DNA of 64,000 nucleotides from Leptasterias polaris (GCA_037783415.1 JAZGTN010000028.1:1-64000); one strand, 5' to 3'. Counted from the first letter of the stretch, positions 11,662-22,022 are shown. Made by a program: numbers and translations. The notes: generated from the sequence alone by a model not told the origin.

Positions 11662-11857
11662 CAGCCTCGCTACCATTGGCAGCGCGCCGTAACGCCCGCT
11701 AACTCCGCGTACGTCTCTAACCCCTGGAAGGGAAACACTAAAAAACAACGCTGATTGGCTTACAAAAAGTGACTGCTATGCGTGTACGCTTGTTAAAAAC
11801 TTTCGATCGGCCCTAGGCAGGCGCTTGTCGGGTGCTTACGCGCGTGTAAAAATGCAC
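11662..11857. repeat. Dispersed direct repeat, copy 2 (~196 bp)
   Basis: Second copy of the block at 9692-9887. Internal differences include loss of a few bases after GATTGGC and an extra CAGG before GCGCTTGTCGGG. Confidence 0.9.
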
Positions 11858-11979
11858 TTTCATGCTACTTCGTATTGCTCATACGCATGAAAAACAGTTT
11901 CCTTCTTATAGACCGTATCGAATATGACGTTACCTTTCAAATGCCCCACAACATGGCGTCTGTGAGCGTGTGTGCGTAT

Positions 11980-12459
11980 GGGTGCACCACACTAAATAAG
12001 CCAGAATTAATGTGCCAAGCTACTTATCATAATTTGTAAACCCACAACTTATTTTTAATTATAACGTTTTGGGGGTCATGCAATTAATAGATTGTGTAAA
12101 TATAAAAATCTATCACAACCTGGGGGTTCTGTGCTTCAACTTTTGAGGAGACTTGATAAATTTAGGCGTTAAAGTTGGCCCTATTTGACCGGGGAAGTGG
12201 AGAAGTGCTTCACGAAAACTGGCAGCAAGTCGGTTTTGGAAAAAAAAAGAAAATCGTGTTTTTTTCTTCTGGGGTAGTTAGCAAAAATTCCAAACGGCTG
12301 ACCTGCCAAAAATTGAAAAGAATTCTGAAGTTTAGTTGTCCGGAAATATGTCTGATTGGTTTTCAAGAGGCTGAGAGACTTACACGATTTTTTGAGTATT
12401 TTTGAATAATTATCATTTAGCATTGGTTCCTATGGGAGATCATTTAGAGGGGTGCGCCC
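11980..12459. repeat. 480 bp terminal direct repeat, left copy
   Basis: Runs from GGGTGCACCACACTAAATAA to GGTGCGCCC. It is the same length as 16110-16589; the only difference I can see is one base in an A-run near 12250. Its own two ends are imperfect inverted repeats (GGGTGCACC... against GGGCGCACC...), so by itself it looks like a small DNA transposon. It is flanked by GTAT on the left (11976-11979) and TATA on the right (12460-12463). Open frames inside it on either strand are not convincing genes. Confidence 0.95.
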
Positions 12460-13049
12460 TATATATACAACATGGTGGCGCCCTTGCAGCCATTTTTGTT
12501 GGGATTTAAACATGTCTGCCGTTTGTTTACAATTGCAGGCGTGACAGAAATGAGTTGTTTGAGACTTCTTTCGTCAGTTATCGCCGTTTTTTTTTATTGT
12601 TCGTGAAAACATCACTCCTCTGGCTGCAAACAGTAATTATAATAAAATATAGATAGCAATAACATTGTCACTTGTTAACAGAATAATTCAACGTTTTCAA
12701 AGAGTGGCTTGCTTTTTTTTTAGGCATCCTATTCCTACACACTTAACAGTCAGTATACAGTGTGTAAGACGGGACAAACTACGATCGACGGTACGACTAT
12801 CGTGTATGACTATTTGATGAGACTGTGATGGTAAGTCACTTTCAAGAAAATCATGGGTCAACAGCGGCTGGTTGCTTCCTCAATTAGGAAGAAATAAACA
12901 TGTTGTAAACATCATCATCATACATTACATGCATGGCATGGTTGGTATTAACTAATAACTGAACAAGAAGAGTGGGGGAGGTGTAAACATTGCATTATTA
13001 TGAATGTCAAGTTTCCGGAAAAGTCAAGTGATTCAATTAGAGTTACACT
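12460..13049. other. Spacer downstream of the transposase ORF
   Basis: AT-rich sequence between the left 480 bp repeat and the stop codon of the minus-strand transposase. It would contain the 3' untranslated region. No second gene is seen. Confidence 0.5.
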
Positions 13050-15191
13050 CTATCGGTTTTTCCATTTTGAGAACATTCTGCTGTAATTGTGCTCCTTGTG
13101 AATCTTTGGCCCCTCATAGTTATACGATGAGTTAGTGTCCTGTGACTTTGGATTTAGTTGGCCAGGTTGATACAAATTTTTTTTAGCATAGTAAGTGTGA
13201 TATCGTTCAGCTCGACACTGTGCTCGTCGCTTTTTGTAGATCTTTCCCATAACACGTTTTTTGTGATATTGTTGTTTTTTGTCCATTGCATCGAGGGCTT
13301 TTGCAGCGGGTGATCCAGCAGTAATGGGGCAATGAGTTGCCTCACACTTTTTGATAATAGAGTTTGCATGTTGGTTGTTCACCAGATGGATGGCGCTGTG
13401 ATCTCTTGAAGCTCCGTTCCTTGAAAAGGTTAGTGTTCCTTTTGGATTTGTCATGGCGTAGGCATGATTCATGGATTCAGACTTCTGGGAACTTGTTCTG
13501 TACTTGGTTCTCTCTATCGCTTCGTCTCCTATGCGTTTTTCCAAAATTGTTTTTAAGATTTCCTCATCTTTAGATGTTAAAATAAATCTGCCGCGGACAT
13601 AGCGAGAGAGGTATGGGTACTTGTATTTACCGTTGCAAACATGAGAATTTTGTTTGCATTTCTCATGGTCTCCCATGTAGCAGTTCGGAATTGCATCAAT
13701 CGCCTTTGCAGCCAGTCTTTTCATGCTTGCTGTGTCATTTCCGCATTTAATGGAAATATGGTGTGCCTCAGCCTGTGCTCTGTGACTCACGTCATCAGCA
13801 AATCGGTCCTGTACTCTGTTTCGGTCTCTTGCACTGTTCCCAGGGAACATGTCACTGCTAAAGTTTGCTCGGCTGACTGCCGCACAAAGCGAGCGGTTCA
13901 AGTGGGATGGGTCCAGCAGACTTTCCATTTCCTTTCCCGTTCTTCTTCTCATGACAGAATTCATTCCTTTTGCTAGACAGCCGTCAGCGTCTGTTGTTAT
14001 TCTATCCACAAGAACTGGTTCCGTGCACTCCAAAAGTTTAGTCGCACATCGAACACCCCCTTCTCTCTCATCTCCCATATTGAAATGCGCTGGACGAGTA
14101 GCTGTGCACTTGTCGCCGTGCTTAGCGGATGTGCATTGTTGACCGAATGATGATGGTGACATTTCACCACTTTTACAAAGCTTGTTTTCTTGATGGTACA
14201 TTATAACAAACTTTGAAGTAGTTGCGTTCTCGCACACGGTGTCTCTTGTCTGTGTTGCAGGAACAAATGGTTTTTTTTTCCTACAGTTGCGCAGGGGATT
14301 ATTATACTGCCTGTCCATTTCAACTGCAATTGGACTTTCTCGTTCAAAGCCTTGGAGCTCACGGATGTCTTTCACTAGTTTCCTCTTGTCTGCCATGTCT
14401 CTGATATTTTCATTTTTGATAATTTCACCACATTTGTTCGAAATTTTTTGCAGCCCACTAGTGCATGGTACAGCTGTGTCCATTGATGTCAAGAGCCTCC
14501 TCGCACCTGCGGTTGCAATGCCAGTGTTCTGCAGGCCAACTTGGAAAGACATGTTTGGGGTTGCAGTGCGTCGTCCCCGCTTCCTACCCTCGTTAGCTAT
14601 CTCACTGTAAAGTTTTGTCTTTTGTGTTTTAAAACCACACTTTTTGTAGGACATTACCTCTGAGACGGCTAAACCTCTACGCTCTTCTGCCTCAGCCAAT
14701 AGTTTAGGTTGACCATCACACTTAGGATGTGTTTGTTGATGATCAAGTACAGCTTGTGCACCCAGCTCTAGAGCTGAGTTGATGTCTACAAAACGATAAC
14801 CTCCTCCTTGGTGATCAGTTCCTCTCTTGGGCAGTGGCTGGCCACATTTGTTGGCTATTGGGATCACTCCCTTGAGCTGGATCTTGTCAACTGGAGCCAT
14901 TTCTACAACTTTTGGGCGAAGGAGCATCACATTTCTGCGGTTGTCTTGTTCCATCTGTGCTGCAATGTGGCAGAAATCTCCTCGCTCCGTATTTGGGGCG
15001 GCTAAACTCAACTGCTGATGGGTTGGCCTGACATACCGTGGTGTAGGTATACTTTGAGTTTCACTGCCTTTGTCTTGTAGTGAATTAAATTTATTTTTCG
15101 GCTTGAACCAAGTTTTTTGCATCTTGAAAATGCCGCGTCTAGCTCTACCCATTTTTATGGCAATGGATTTGTTACAAACATTGAATGGCAT
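13050..15191 (-). CDS. Mutator-like transposase domain protein (intact 713 aa)
   Basis: An uninterrupted 713-codon minus-strand ORF; possible starts are residues 1, 14 (MGRARRGIF) and 24. The sequence resembles the metazoan 'Mutator-like transposase domain' family, a DDE-type group found in invertebrate genomes. Visible landmarks are ISNKCGEI near 250, EMDRQYNNPL at 291-300 followed by KPFVPATQ (first Asp, 293), TTDADGCLAKGM at about 399-410 (second Asp), a Cys/His cluster CYMGDHEKCKQNSHVCNG at 504-521 that may bind zinc, and TSSQKSESMNHAY at 576-588 (candidate Glu, 582) followed by TFSRNGASRDHSAIH. The C-terminus is very basic. Some positions that I expect to be Gly in the family are charged here (DRQYNN), so activity is uncertain. 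It lies alone between the two 480 bp direct repeats. Confidence 0.75.
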   Translation of the reverse strand: MPFNVCNKSIAIKMGRARRGIFKMQKTWFKPKNKFNSLQDKGSETQSIPTPRYVRPTHQQLSLAAPNTERGDFCHIAAQMEQDNRRNVMLLRPKVVEMAPVDKIQLKGVIPIANKCGQPLPKRGTDHQGGGYRFVDINSALELGAQAVLDHQQTHPKCDGQPKLLAEAEERRGLAVSEVMSYKKCGFKTQKTKLYSEIANEGRKRGRRTATPNMSFQVGLQNTGIATAGARRLLTSMDTAVPCTSGLQKISNKCGEIIKNENIRDMADKRKLVKDIRELQGFERESPIAVEMDRQYNNPLRNCRKKKPFVPATQTRDTVCENATTSKFVIMYHQENKLCKSGEMSPSSFGQQCTSAKHGDKCTATRPAHFNMGDEREGGVRCATKLLECTEPVLVDRITTDADGCLAKGMNSVMRRRTGKEMESLLDPSHLNRSLCAAVSRANFSSDMFPGNSARDRNRVQDRFADDVSHRAQAEAHHISIKCGNDTASMKRLAAKAIDAIPNCYMGDHEKCKQNSHVCNGKYKYPYLSRYVRGRFILTSKDEEILKTILEKRIGDEAIERTKYRTSSQKSESMNHAYAMTNPKGTLTFSRNGASRDHSAIHLVNNQHANSIIKKCEATHCPITAGSPAAKALDAMDKKQQYHKKRVMGKIYKKRRAQCRAERYHTYYAKKNLYQPGQLNPKSQDTNSSYNYEGPKIHKEHNYSRMFSKWKNR

Positions 15192-15322
15192 CCATCATAA
15201 GTGATCTCACATTAATTGTGGTCTAAAGCAAAAATACTTTTAGAGTTCTCCCGATGCACAAGCTAGCGTATCAGGGCCGACACTACGCTGAACGCACAAA
15301 TTTCGGCCGATATGCCAAAATA

Positions 15323-15355
<33 letters not shown>

Positions 15356-16109
15356 CAATTTCAGATAAATTTCACAAAAATTCATCAAGATAAAACCATT
15401 GCCAATGCTCCATATTGGACAGTAGGACCTGTGAAAAGGCCCCCATCCCAGGGGAATTGTCTAAGATAATAGCCATCTGTTTCTGGATAGAGTTATAACT
15501 TGTCCCCATCAACCAGAAACAATCATAATGGTTTGGCCTTTTCCAACATGCCCCGCCCACGCCCCGCCCACCCTTTCCCCCTTTTACCCCGTTCCAGAGG
15601 TAGAATACAATTTGAAAGGGCAGTTAAATGTACAAAAAGTGACCTATGTGTTTTCTAGATTTTATAAAGCTCCCCATTTTAGACTAATATGAATGCATGG
15701 TTAGAATAATTTAAGGGAAAGCAAAATGTGACCCCCCCCCCCCCCCCCCGGCCAGCCCCCTTCCATGTTTACAGCTTGTTCATGCCAATTAACCCCTTCT
15801 TAATGATTAATTAAATAACTTGTAAGGTTTTTATGATCCTGTGATAAAAAAGAGACATGTTAATAACTTTTTGAGTGAGGACTTGGATATAACTTCTGAC
15901 TTGTCCTTAGAATGTACACAGTGTGTCGTGCAGGTTTTTCTTCTCGCATAGTGCTTAGAGTACATGTAAATGCTCCAACATGTTTGACCTTGTTGTAGAC
16001 GAACGCAATAACATTTCACATTTTTTTTTCCAGATATCAAGTCAGTGACTTATTCTCAACAATTTAAGCATAATTTTTTAACCATAAAGAATAATTAAGT
16101 GCCCTTATA
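15192..16109. other. Upstream spacer of the transposase with simple repeats
   Basis: Contains (TA)n at about 15319-15338 followed by a T-run, and a C-tract at about 15731-15750. It should hold the promoter of the transposase if it is expressed. No other ORF is credible. Confidence 0.5.
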
Positions 16110-16589
16110 GGGTGCACCACACTAAATAAGCCAGAATTAATGTGCCAAGCTACTTATCATAATTTGTAAACCCACAACTTATTTTTAATTATAACGTTTT
16201 GGGGGTCATGCAATTAATAGATTGTGTAAATATAAAAATCTATCACAACCTGGGGGTTCTGTGCTTCAACTTTTGAGGAGACTTGATAAATTTAGGCGTT
16301 AAAGTTGGCCCTATTTGACCGGGGAAGTGGAGAAGTGCTTCACGAAAACTGGCAGCAAGTCGGTTTTGGAAAAAAAAAAAAAATCGTGTTTTTTTCTTCT
16401 GGGGTAGTTAGCAAAAATTCCAAACGGCTGACCTGCCAAAAATTGAAAAGAATTCTGAAGTTTAGTTGTCCGGAAATATGTCTGATTGGTTTTCAAGAGG
16501 CTGAGAGACTTACACGATTTTTTGAGTATTTTTGAATAATTATCATTTAGCATTGGTTCCTATGGGAGATCATTTAGAGGGGTGCGCCC
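16110..16589. repeat. 480 bp terminal direct repeat, right copy
   Basis: Nearly identical to 11980-12459 and in the same orientation. Flanked by TATA on the left (16106-16109) and GTAT on the right (16590-16593). The outer flanks of the pair are therefore both GTAT, and the inner flanks both TATA. Confidence 0.95.
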
Positions 16590-16876
16590 GTATGTGTGCG
16601 TGTGCCATAGAAATCAAACCATGAACGCAGAGTGCATAAAAGCGGCCATATCATAGGACAGGCCGTATGCGCGTCTAAACGCGTCATAGCGTTCCTGGTT
16701 TGATTTCTATGGCACACGCACACGCACACGCTCACAGACGCCATGTTGTAGGTATTATTGAAAGGTAACGTCATATTCGATACGGTCTATTGACAACACA
16801 AGAATAATACAAATAAGCACATACTTTCATTTCTGAATACCGATTAGTGGCAGGTATGAACCAACACAAAGATTTG

Positions 16877-17447
16877 TTAAAAAGGGGTATGTCTAGTGGC
16901 TTCATTACCCCGAAAAAGAGTACGATCAGCAGGAGCCATTTCATAAACATCATGCCCTTGTCTGTCTGAAGTTGCTCGTCTTTTTTGGCGTTTCCGGGCC
17001 TCTATCTCCTTTAATGCAGCTTCTTCTGCTACCACGGCTCTTTTGTTCAGCTCTGGAGATATGCCTTGGCGACTGTCTTTCTCCATGTGTTGTATTGTGG
17101 CCCAGCCGGCTCTGCTAGAATTTGCAATCTTAATCTTTCTTTTTCTTTCAGCCAGAAGTTCTTCAGCTTCTTGGATGCAGTCAATGGATTTCTGAACATA
17201 GCATTTCTGAAGAAGCGATACCTTGATCTTGCCGATGATGATTTCTAGTTGCCCACAAAAAACGAACTGGGCTGTATTACCGGCCCTAGACAGCCTCTGT
17301 GACTCAAGTTGATTTTGCAACTCCTTTAGTTTTGTGTCGTCCGACTCTTTGCTTGAGTGTGATAGACTGTCAAACTTCGAATTGAAGTACTGTTGGAATT
17401 TGTCGAACAGTTCTTCGGTGTTTAAACCAGAACCTCTCGGTTGGTCT
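16877..17447 (-). pseudogene. Fragment of a coiled-coil ORF resembling a retroelement ORF1
   Basis: The minus-strand frame stays open from about 17447 to 16877 (about 190 residues). It contains LFDKFQQYFNSKFDSL, RLSRAGNTAQFVFCGQ, AEELLAERKRKIKIANSS and GWATIQHMEKDS, then a basic stretch ARKRQKRRA. The pattern RxGNxxQFxF ... LLxERxxxIxIAxxSxxGW is one I recognise from uncharacterised ORFs in animal genomes that I associate with tyrosine-recombinase (DIRS/Ngaro-like) retroelements; this assignment is tentative. It is cut at its 5' side by the 3' tail of LINE A at 17448 and ends just outside the palindromic MITE. No recombinase or RT of that class is visible nearby. Confidence 0.45.
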
Positions 17448-18020
17448 TAATAATAATAATAATAAATAATAACCGTTTTTATAAAGCGCCTTTTCCAAAA
17501 AGGATACAAAGCGCTAGGGGAGTATGCAACAACAAAAAAACCAAAAAAACTAAACGAGATTATCCAATATAAGAGCATAAAATACATGTTATACAGCAGA
17601 ATCAAAATACAAATTAGAAGGTACGATTGAACAGATGTGTTTTTAAGAGTCCCTTAAACTGCTCTACAGATGAAGCGTTCCGGATAGTAATGGGGAGTGA
17701 GTTCCAGCTACGGGGACCAGCGATGGAAAATGTACGGTCTCCAAACTTCCTGGAGGATCGAGGTACCACCAGATTGGATTGTGATCGAAGACCTTCACGT
17801 TTGGGCTTGCTGAGATCTAATGTGTCCGAAATGTATGGTGGGAAAGTGTTTGATACAGTTTTGTACATGTTCAGTGCCGTCTTAAAAGTGATCCGCTGGT
17901 TGACTGGAAGCCAATGGAGATCCTTGAGCAGAGGTGTGGCATGGGAATACTTCGGCTTCATATGGATCAGTCGAGCAGCCTTGTTTTGGAGTTTTTGTAG
18001 GCGGTTGAGATCGTGTTGCA
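17448..18020 (-). mobile_element. LINE A, 3' end: RT C-terminus, 3'UTR and (TAA)n tail
   Basis: The minus-strand ORF up to 17614 encodes LQHDLNRLQKLQNKAARLIH, HWLPVNQRITFKTALNMY and the terminal RSWNSLPITIRNASSVEQF, the usual end of a CR1/L2-type ORF2. It is followed by a short 3'UTR with AAGGCGCTTTATAAA and a microsatellite tail, (TAATAATAA) on the plus strand at 17448-17468, typical of L2-like elements. The coding part is separated from the rest of the RT by the insertion at 18020-18569. Confidence 0.8.
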
Positions 18021-18569
18021 ACCCTTTCGCGCCCGACGGGACTTTCAAGTCCCATTTGCCCCATTTGCCTGTGCCACTGGGTTACATTGATTTACAATAT
18101 GACATTTCTAATCAAATAGTGTAACTGAAATAGACCTTTATTGCAATAATAAGACCATCTTTTGCAAGTTCTGTCAATAGAAAAAGTTCCATGTAAAAGC
18201 AGTGAAAATGACAATAATAATGTACGAAAAAAAGGAACCAGACTAATTTACTTCCAGCCTCGATCTGGTGACAATCATTTTTGTGTGTGATTGCAGAAAA
18301 TAAATGTTGAACCACCATGATGAAGACTAATAATGTGTCTGTTTGTATTTACTGATATATTAATTTTATTGGAAATTGGATTCAAAACTCGGACCTCGTA
18401 GCCTGTCGGGACTTTGAAGTCCCATCACTAATTATGCATGATAATTAGCGAAAATAAAAATAATACAACTTTTTTTCTTCAAATTTTCATTGTACTCGCT
18501 ATAACCGGTTTAGAAAAAAATTACATGTAAAATTGAGTGTAAGATAAATAATTTGGGTAGGAAAGGGTT
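18020..18569. mobile_element. Small TIR element inserted in LINE A (piggyBac-like ends)
   Basis: It interrupts the LINE A frame between GLKTL and LQHDLNR. The ends read AACCCTTTC on the left and GAAAGGGTTTT on the right, short inverted repeats. TTAA lies just outside the right end, but a clean TTAA duplication is not visible. Just inside each end is the perfect 16 bp palindrome GGGACTTTSAAGTCCC, at 18038-18053 and 18409-18424. There is no transposase, so it would be non-autonomous. Confidence 0.5.
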
Positions 18570-19797
18570 TTAAGTCCGGTGAGAAGAGAGTTGCAGTAGT
18601 CAAGGCGTGAGAGTACCAGTGCACGAACAACAGAATGACAGGTGTCGTAGTCCAGGTATTTGCGGATCATTGTGATGTTGCGTATGTGATAGTTAATGGA
18701 CCTGCACAGACCAGTGACATGTTGACTCATTGACATGGAGTTGTCAAAGGTTACTCCCAAGTTCCGAACAGATGAGACAGGATTGATGGTTGTGTTGCCT
18801 ATCGGGAGGGTTAGTAGCTGAAGACGTTTGGAGTGATAAGGCGACGATGCTATGAAAAACTCTGTTTTGTTTTCATTCAGCATGAGTTTGTTTGCAAGCA
18901 TCCAGGTTTGGACATCCTGAATACAGTTGGATAGCCTAAACAAGCAGCACTCGGCATCAAACGGGATGGTAGGATTAAAATCCAGGTAGATTTGAATGTC
19001 ATCAGCATACATGTGGTAACTTACTCCATGCCGAAGAAGGATGTCCCCAATAGGAGTAACGTACATGGTGAAAGCACGTGGACCGATAACAGATCCTTGA
19101 GGGACACCAAACTCAAGGTGATGGACATCGGAGTTGGCACCTGCAGCATGAACCCAATGTGTTCTTCCTGTGAAGTAGGACGAGAACCACTGAAGGGCAG
19201 TTCCAGTGATTCCAAATCGATCACGAAAGCGTTGCAGTATGATATCGTGGTCAAGAGTATCAAAAGCAGCAGAGAGGTCAAGCATTACTAAGAAAACGGC
19301 TCGGCTGTTGTCCATTATGCGGAGGATGTCATTGTGTACCCTGAGCAGAGCCGTCTCGGTGCTGTGACCGACTCTGTATGCTGACTGCAGTGGATCCAGT
19401 AGCTTGTGATCGTCCAGGTATTGAGTGAGTTGGGAGCAGACTACTGTTTCAATGACTTTGGACAGGTAGCGGATGTTAGAAACTGGACGATAGTTCCCAA
19501 GATCCTCTTTATCCAAAGAAGGCTTTTTCAAGATTGGTGTTACTATTGCATCCCCCAGACTCTCCGGAAAGACACCTGACTGTAAGGATGCATTAACAAT
19601 CTCAGTCAACTTGGGAAGAAAGGTCATAATGTGACGCTTGAGTAACGATGTGGGAATTGGATCCAGTTGGCAGGATTTATTGGTGAACAATCTTCAAATC
19701 TGAACAATCTTCAAAAGTTTTTCAGAAGTGACTGGATGAAAATCAGACAACTGGCAATCTGGAGACGGCAATGTAACAGACAGTTTCTTATCAACAT
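18570..19797 (-). pseudogene. LINE A reverse transcriptase domain
   Basis: The frame open from 19690 to 18521 encodes a CR1/L2-type RT: DPIPTSLLK, NYRPVSNIRYLSKVIE, QSAYRVGHSTETALL, LDLSAAFDTLDHDI (catalytic Asp), GVPQGSVIGP, HMYADDIQIY (catalytic YADD at residues 228-231) and LGVTFDNSMSMSQH. Upstream, 19691-19787 continues the linker (KLSVTLPSPDCQLSDFHPV) but a short local duplication at about 19685-19715 shifts the frame. The active-site motifs are intact, but the element is split by insertions on both sides. Confidence 0.9.
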
Positions 19798-20985
19798 TTA
19801 TTTATTTATTTATTTATTTATTACATTTCTTTACCCAGGGTATGCCCAAACAGTTAAAACTGGTTTCCATTGGGGCCCTGCATACATTACAACATACAGC
19901 ATAATTACAAATACGGTAAATAAAAAGCACATCGAAATATTACATTATAAAACTTGTACACGTATAAATATTACTCAGGTAAAATGAACTCAGAAAATGT
20001 GTATAGGGTGAATATACAATTTTGAAATCTAAAATTCGCTGATTATGGGAGGGGCAAAAAACCCGCAAAAACATTTTTAGAGAAACACGGGGAAATTCCC
20101 CTCCGGTTCCTTGAATATTTATGGCAACCAAGTTTGTCTACTCCGTAGATCAGCACAGATTAGATCTCATAAATGGAAATGCTGACATATTTGCAGGAAT
20201 ATTATTATTATTCTTATTATTTTCTGCTAATGAAACCAAGGATCCCTCACGGAATCATGCAGGGACTGAATATTACGGACTAATGAACGTTTTACGAAGT
20301 TCAGATTTGAATGAGGTTAGAGAAGTCGTGGTTCTCAATTGAACATACAAGTTATTCCATAAAATTGTACCAGTTACAGCAAAGCTTGTGGCAAAACATT
20401 CTTTTTTCGCAAAGGGAATCTTAAGCTTCATGTCAGCGGATTGTCTCGTTTCACGAATCTGCGTTTGTGGTGTGAATATATTTGTCATATACAAAGGAGT
20501 GGTTTTATTTATACATTTGTGAACAAGAATAGCCTTTTTATACTCGACTCTCTCAATAAACGAAATCCAATTAAGTCTAGTAAACATATCGGCTGAGGGA
20601 GTTAAGAAGGCACACTTAAGGATTATCCGCGCGGCTCTTTTAAGACATTTGTTGAGAATATTGTTGTGAGACATGTACCGTCCTCCCCATACAGTAATAC
20701 AATAGTCTAACGAAGGCAAGACTAAGCTAACAAACAGAGAGTGCAAGCTGCTTTGTGGAACACAGTCGCGGATTCTATGTAGCATACTTAGTTTAGAGGA
20801 AACAGTTTTCTTTACGTATTCAACATGGGGTCCCCATCTTAAAGTGTCATCAATAATAACACCTAAACATTTACAAGAGTTCACCTTCAAGATCGGGTTA
20901 CCAGCGATACTGACATCAAGGTCAGTACTGCAAACGTTTTGCTTAGTTCCAATAAGCATGGCTTTTGTTTTGTTGGCATTTATTG
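19798..20985 (-). mobile_element. LINE B: 5'-truncated LINE 3' fragment inserted in LINE A
   Basis: The 244-residue minus-strand frame (20273-21007) is the post-RT part of a Jockey/CR1-group ORF2, different from LINE A: NANKTKAMLIGTKQN, LGVIIDDTLRWGPHV, SLVLPSLDYCITVWGG and LWNNLYVQLRTTTSLTSFKS. It ends in a 3'UTR and a (TAAA)n tail (TTTA repeats at 19798-19822 on the plus strand). Flanking TTATCAACAT (19788-19797) and TTATCAGCAT (20986-20995) look like a 10 bp target-site duplication with one change. Truncation removed the endonuclease and most of the RT. Confidence 0.85.
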
Positions 20986-22022
20986 TTATCAGCATGGTGA
21001 TCAGCAATAAACAAACGAATGTTCTTTACCTTCTCTGTAAAACGTTGACTAAATTGATTGGCCAGCGCAGTTGGTGAGATTGAAACGGTAGGTACTTGTG
21101 GGATGCTGCCAATCAATTCATTGATGGTACGGAAGACGATTTTAGGATTTGTGTTAGTCAAGGTTTCCTTGTAGAAACTGCATTTAACAGAAGCAAGAGT
21201 TTCAGAGACGGTGCGCTTGGTCGCGTCAAAGGCAAATTTGTCGGCGTGAGATCTTGACTTACGCCATTTGCGTTCAGCTCGGCGACGCTCACGTCTTGCC
21301 TCATCGATTGAGTTGTTATACCACTTAGGTCTGTGGCGCTTGGGCTTGGAACAGGATGACGTAGCTGCGTGTACGTCGAGAACTGTGATGATGGCATTAT
21401 CAATATCGTTCAAGAATTTGTCAACAGTTCCATCATGACACACACGCTGAAGTTGATCTGACAAATCATGGTTGCAAATATTGTGTGATCTCACTTGCCA
21501 TAGTTGCGGGGTGAAGATGAAGTGATCACCACTTTCGGTTTAGTAAGATTAAGTTTACAAGAAACCACAGCGTGATCAGACATTTCGTTCATTTCGACCT
21601 TGTGATTGGTCAATAATCCATCTTCATTAATTCTGGTCACCAGCCAATCTAGAGTGTGTCCTTGTGAATGCGTAGGCTCAGTAACATGTTGTTTGAGTCC
21701 TGAAGCGGAGAGAATGGCAGACAGATGGGCGTCATCCGGTTTCTCAGGACAGTCTGCATGGAGGTTGAAGTCACCGAGCAGCAAAAGTTTCCCGGGAAGA
21801 ACATTCAGGCAATCAGCAAAGTTTTCGAAGTCAGCCAGAAACGTCGCCGTTCTCAGTTGATTTTTTACAGAGGGTGGTGGCCTGTATATAACGGCGAGGT
21901 GCAAACTGTGATTTACGTTGGACACGATTGCATACTCGAATGCGCTGGTTTCGAAATGAGTGTCAGAAATCAGTTTTAGGTTCAGTTGAGTTTTGTAGAG
22001 TATACCAATGCCCCCATGCTTG
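20986..22022 (-). pseudogene. LINE A endonuclease (C-terminal part) and linker
   Basis: Two overlapping minus-strand frames, 21491-21925 and 20996-21494, encode the apurinic endonuclease and linker of LINE A: LAVIYRPPPSVKN, KLLLLGDFNLHADCPE, HVTEPTHSQGHTLDWLV and MSDHAVVSCKLNL, then RPKWYNNSIDEARRERRRAE and FSQRFTEKVKNI. A frame shift separates them near 21491. HGGIGILYKTQLNLK at 21970-22015 is the preceding part. LINE C interrupts the domain at about 22022. Confidence 0.85.

Larger units (their letters stand above)
11909..16789. mobile_element. Palindromic MITE split by a 4.6 kb insertion
   Basis: The outer pieces 11909-11979 and 16590-16789 belong together. 11909 begins TAGACCGTATCGAATATG and 16789 ends with its reverse complement. 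The arms continue inward with ACATGGCGTCTGTGAGCG against CGCTCACAGACGCCATGT, and the right piece carries a mirrored GCCATAGAAATCAAACCA / TGGTTTGATTTCTATGGC. Removing 11980-16589 and one GTAT leaves a ~270 bp foldback element with long inverted arms, so the MITE was the target of the inner insertion. Confidence 0.75.

Noticed and set aside
12175..12423. 76-80 aa ORFs on both strands, repeated at 16305-16553
   Set aside because: Duplicated only because the 480 bp repeat is duplicated; overlapping frames on both strands and no codon-like signal.
13641..15018. Several plus-strand ORFs of 60-123 codons
   Set aside because: All are antisense shadows of the 713-aa transposase frame.
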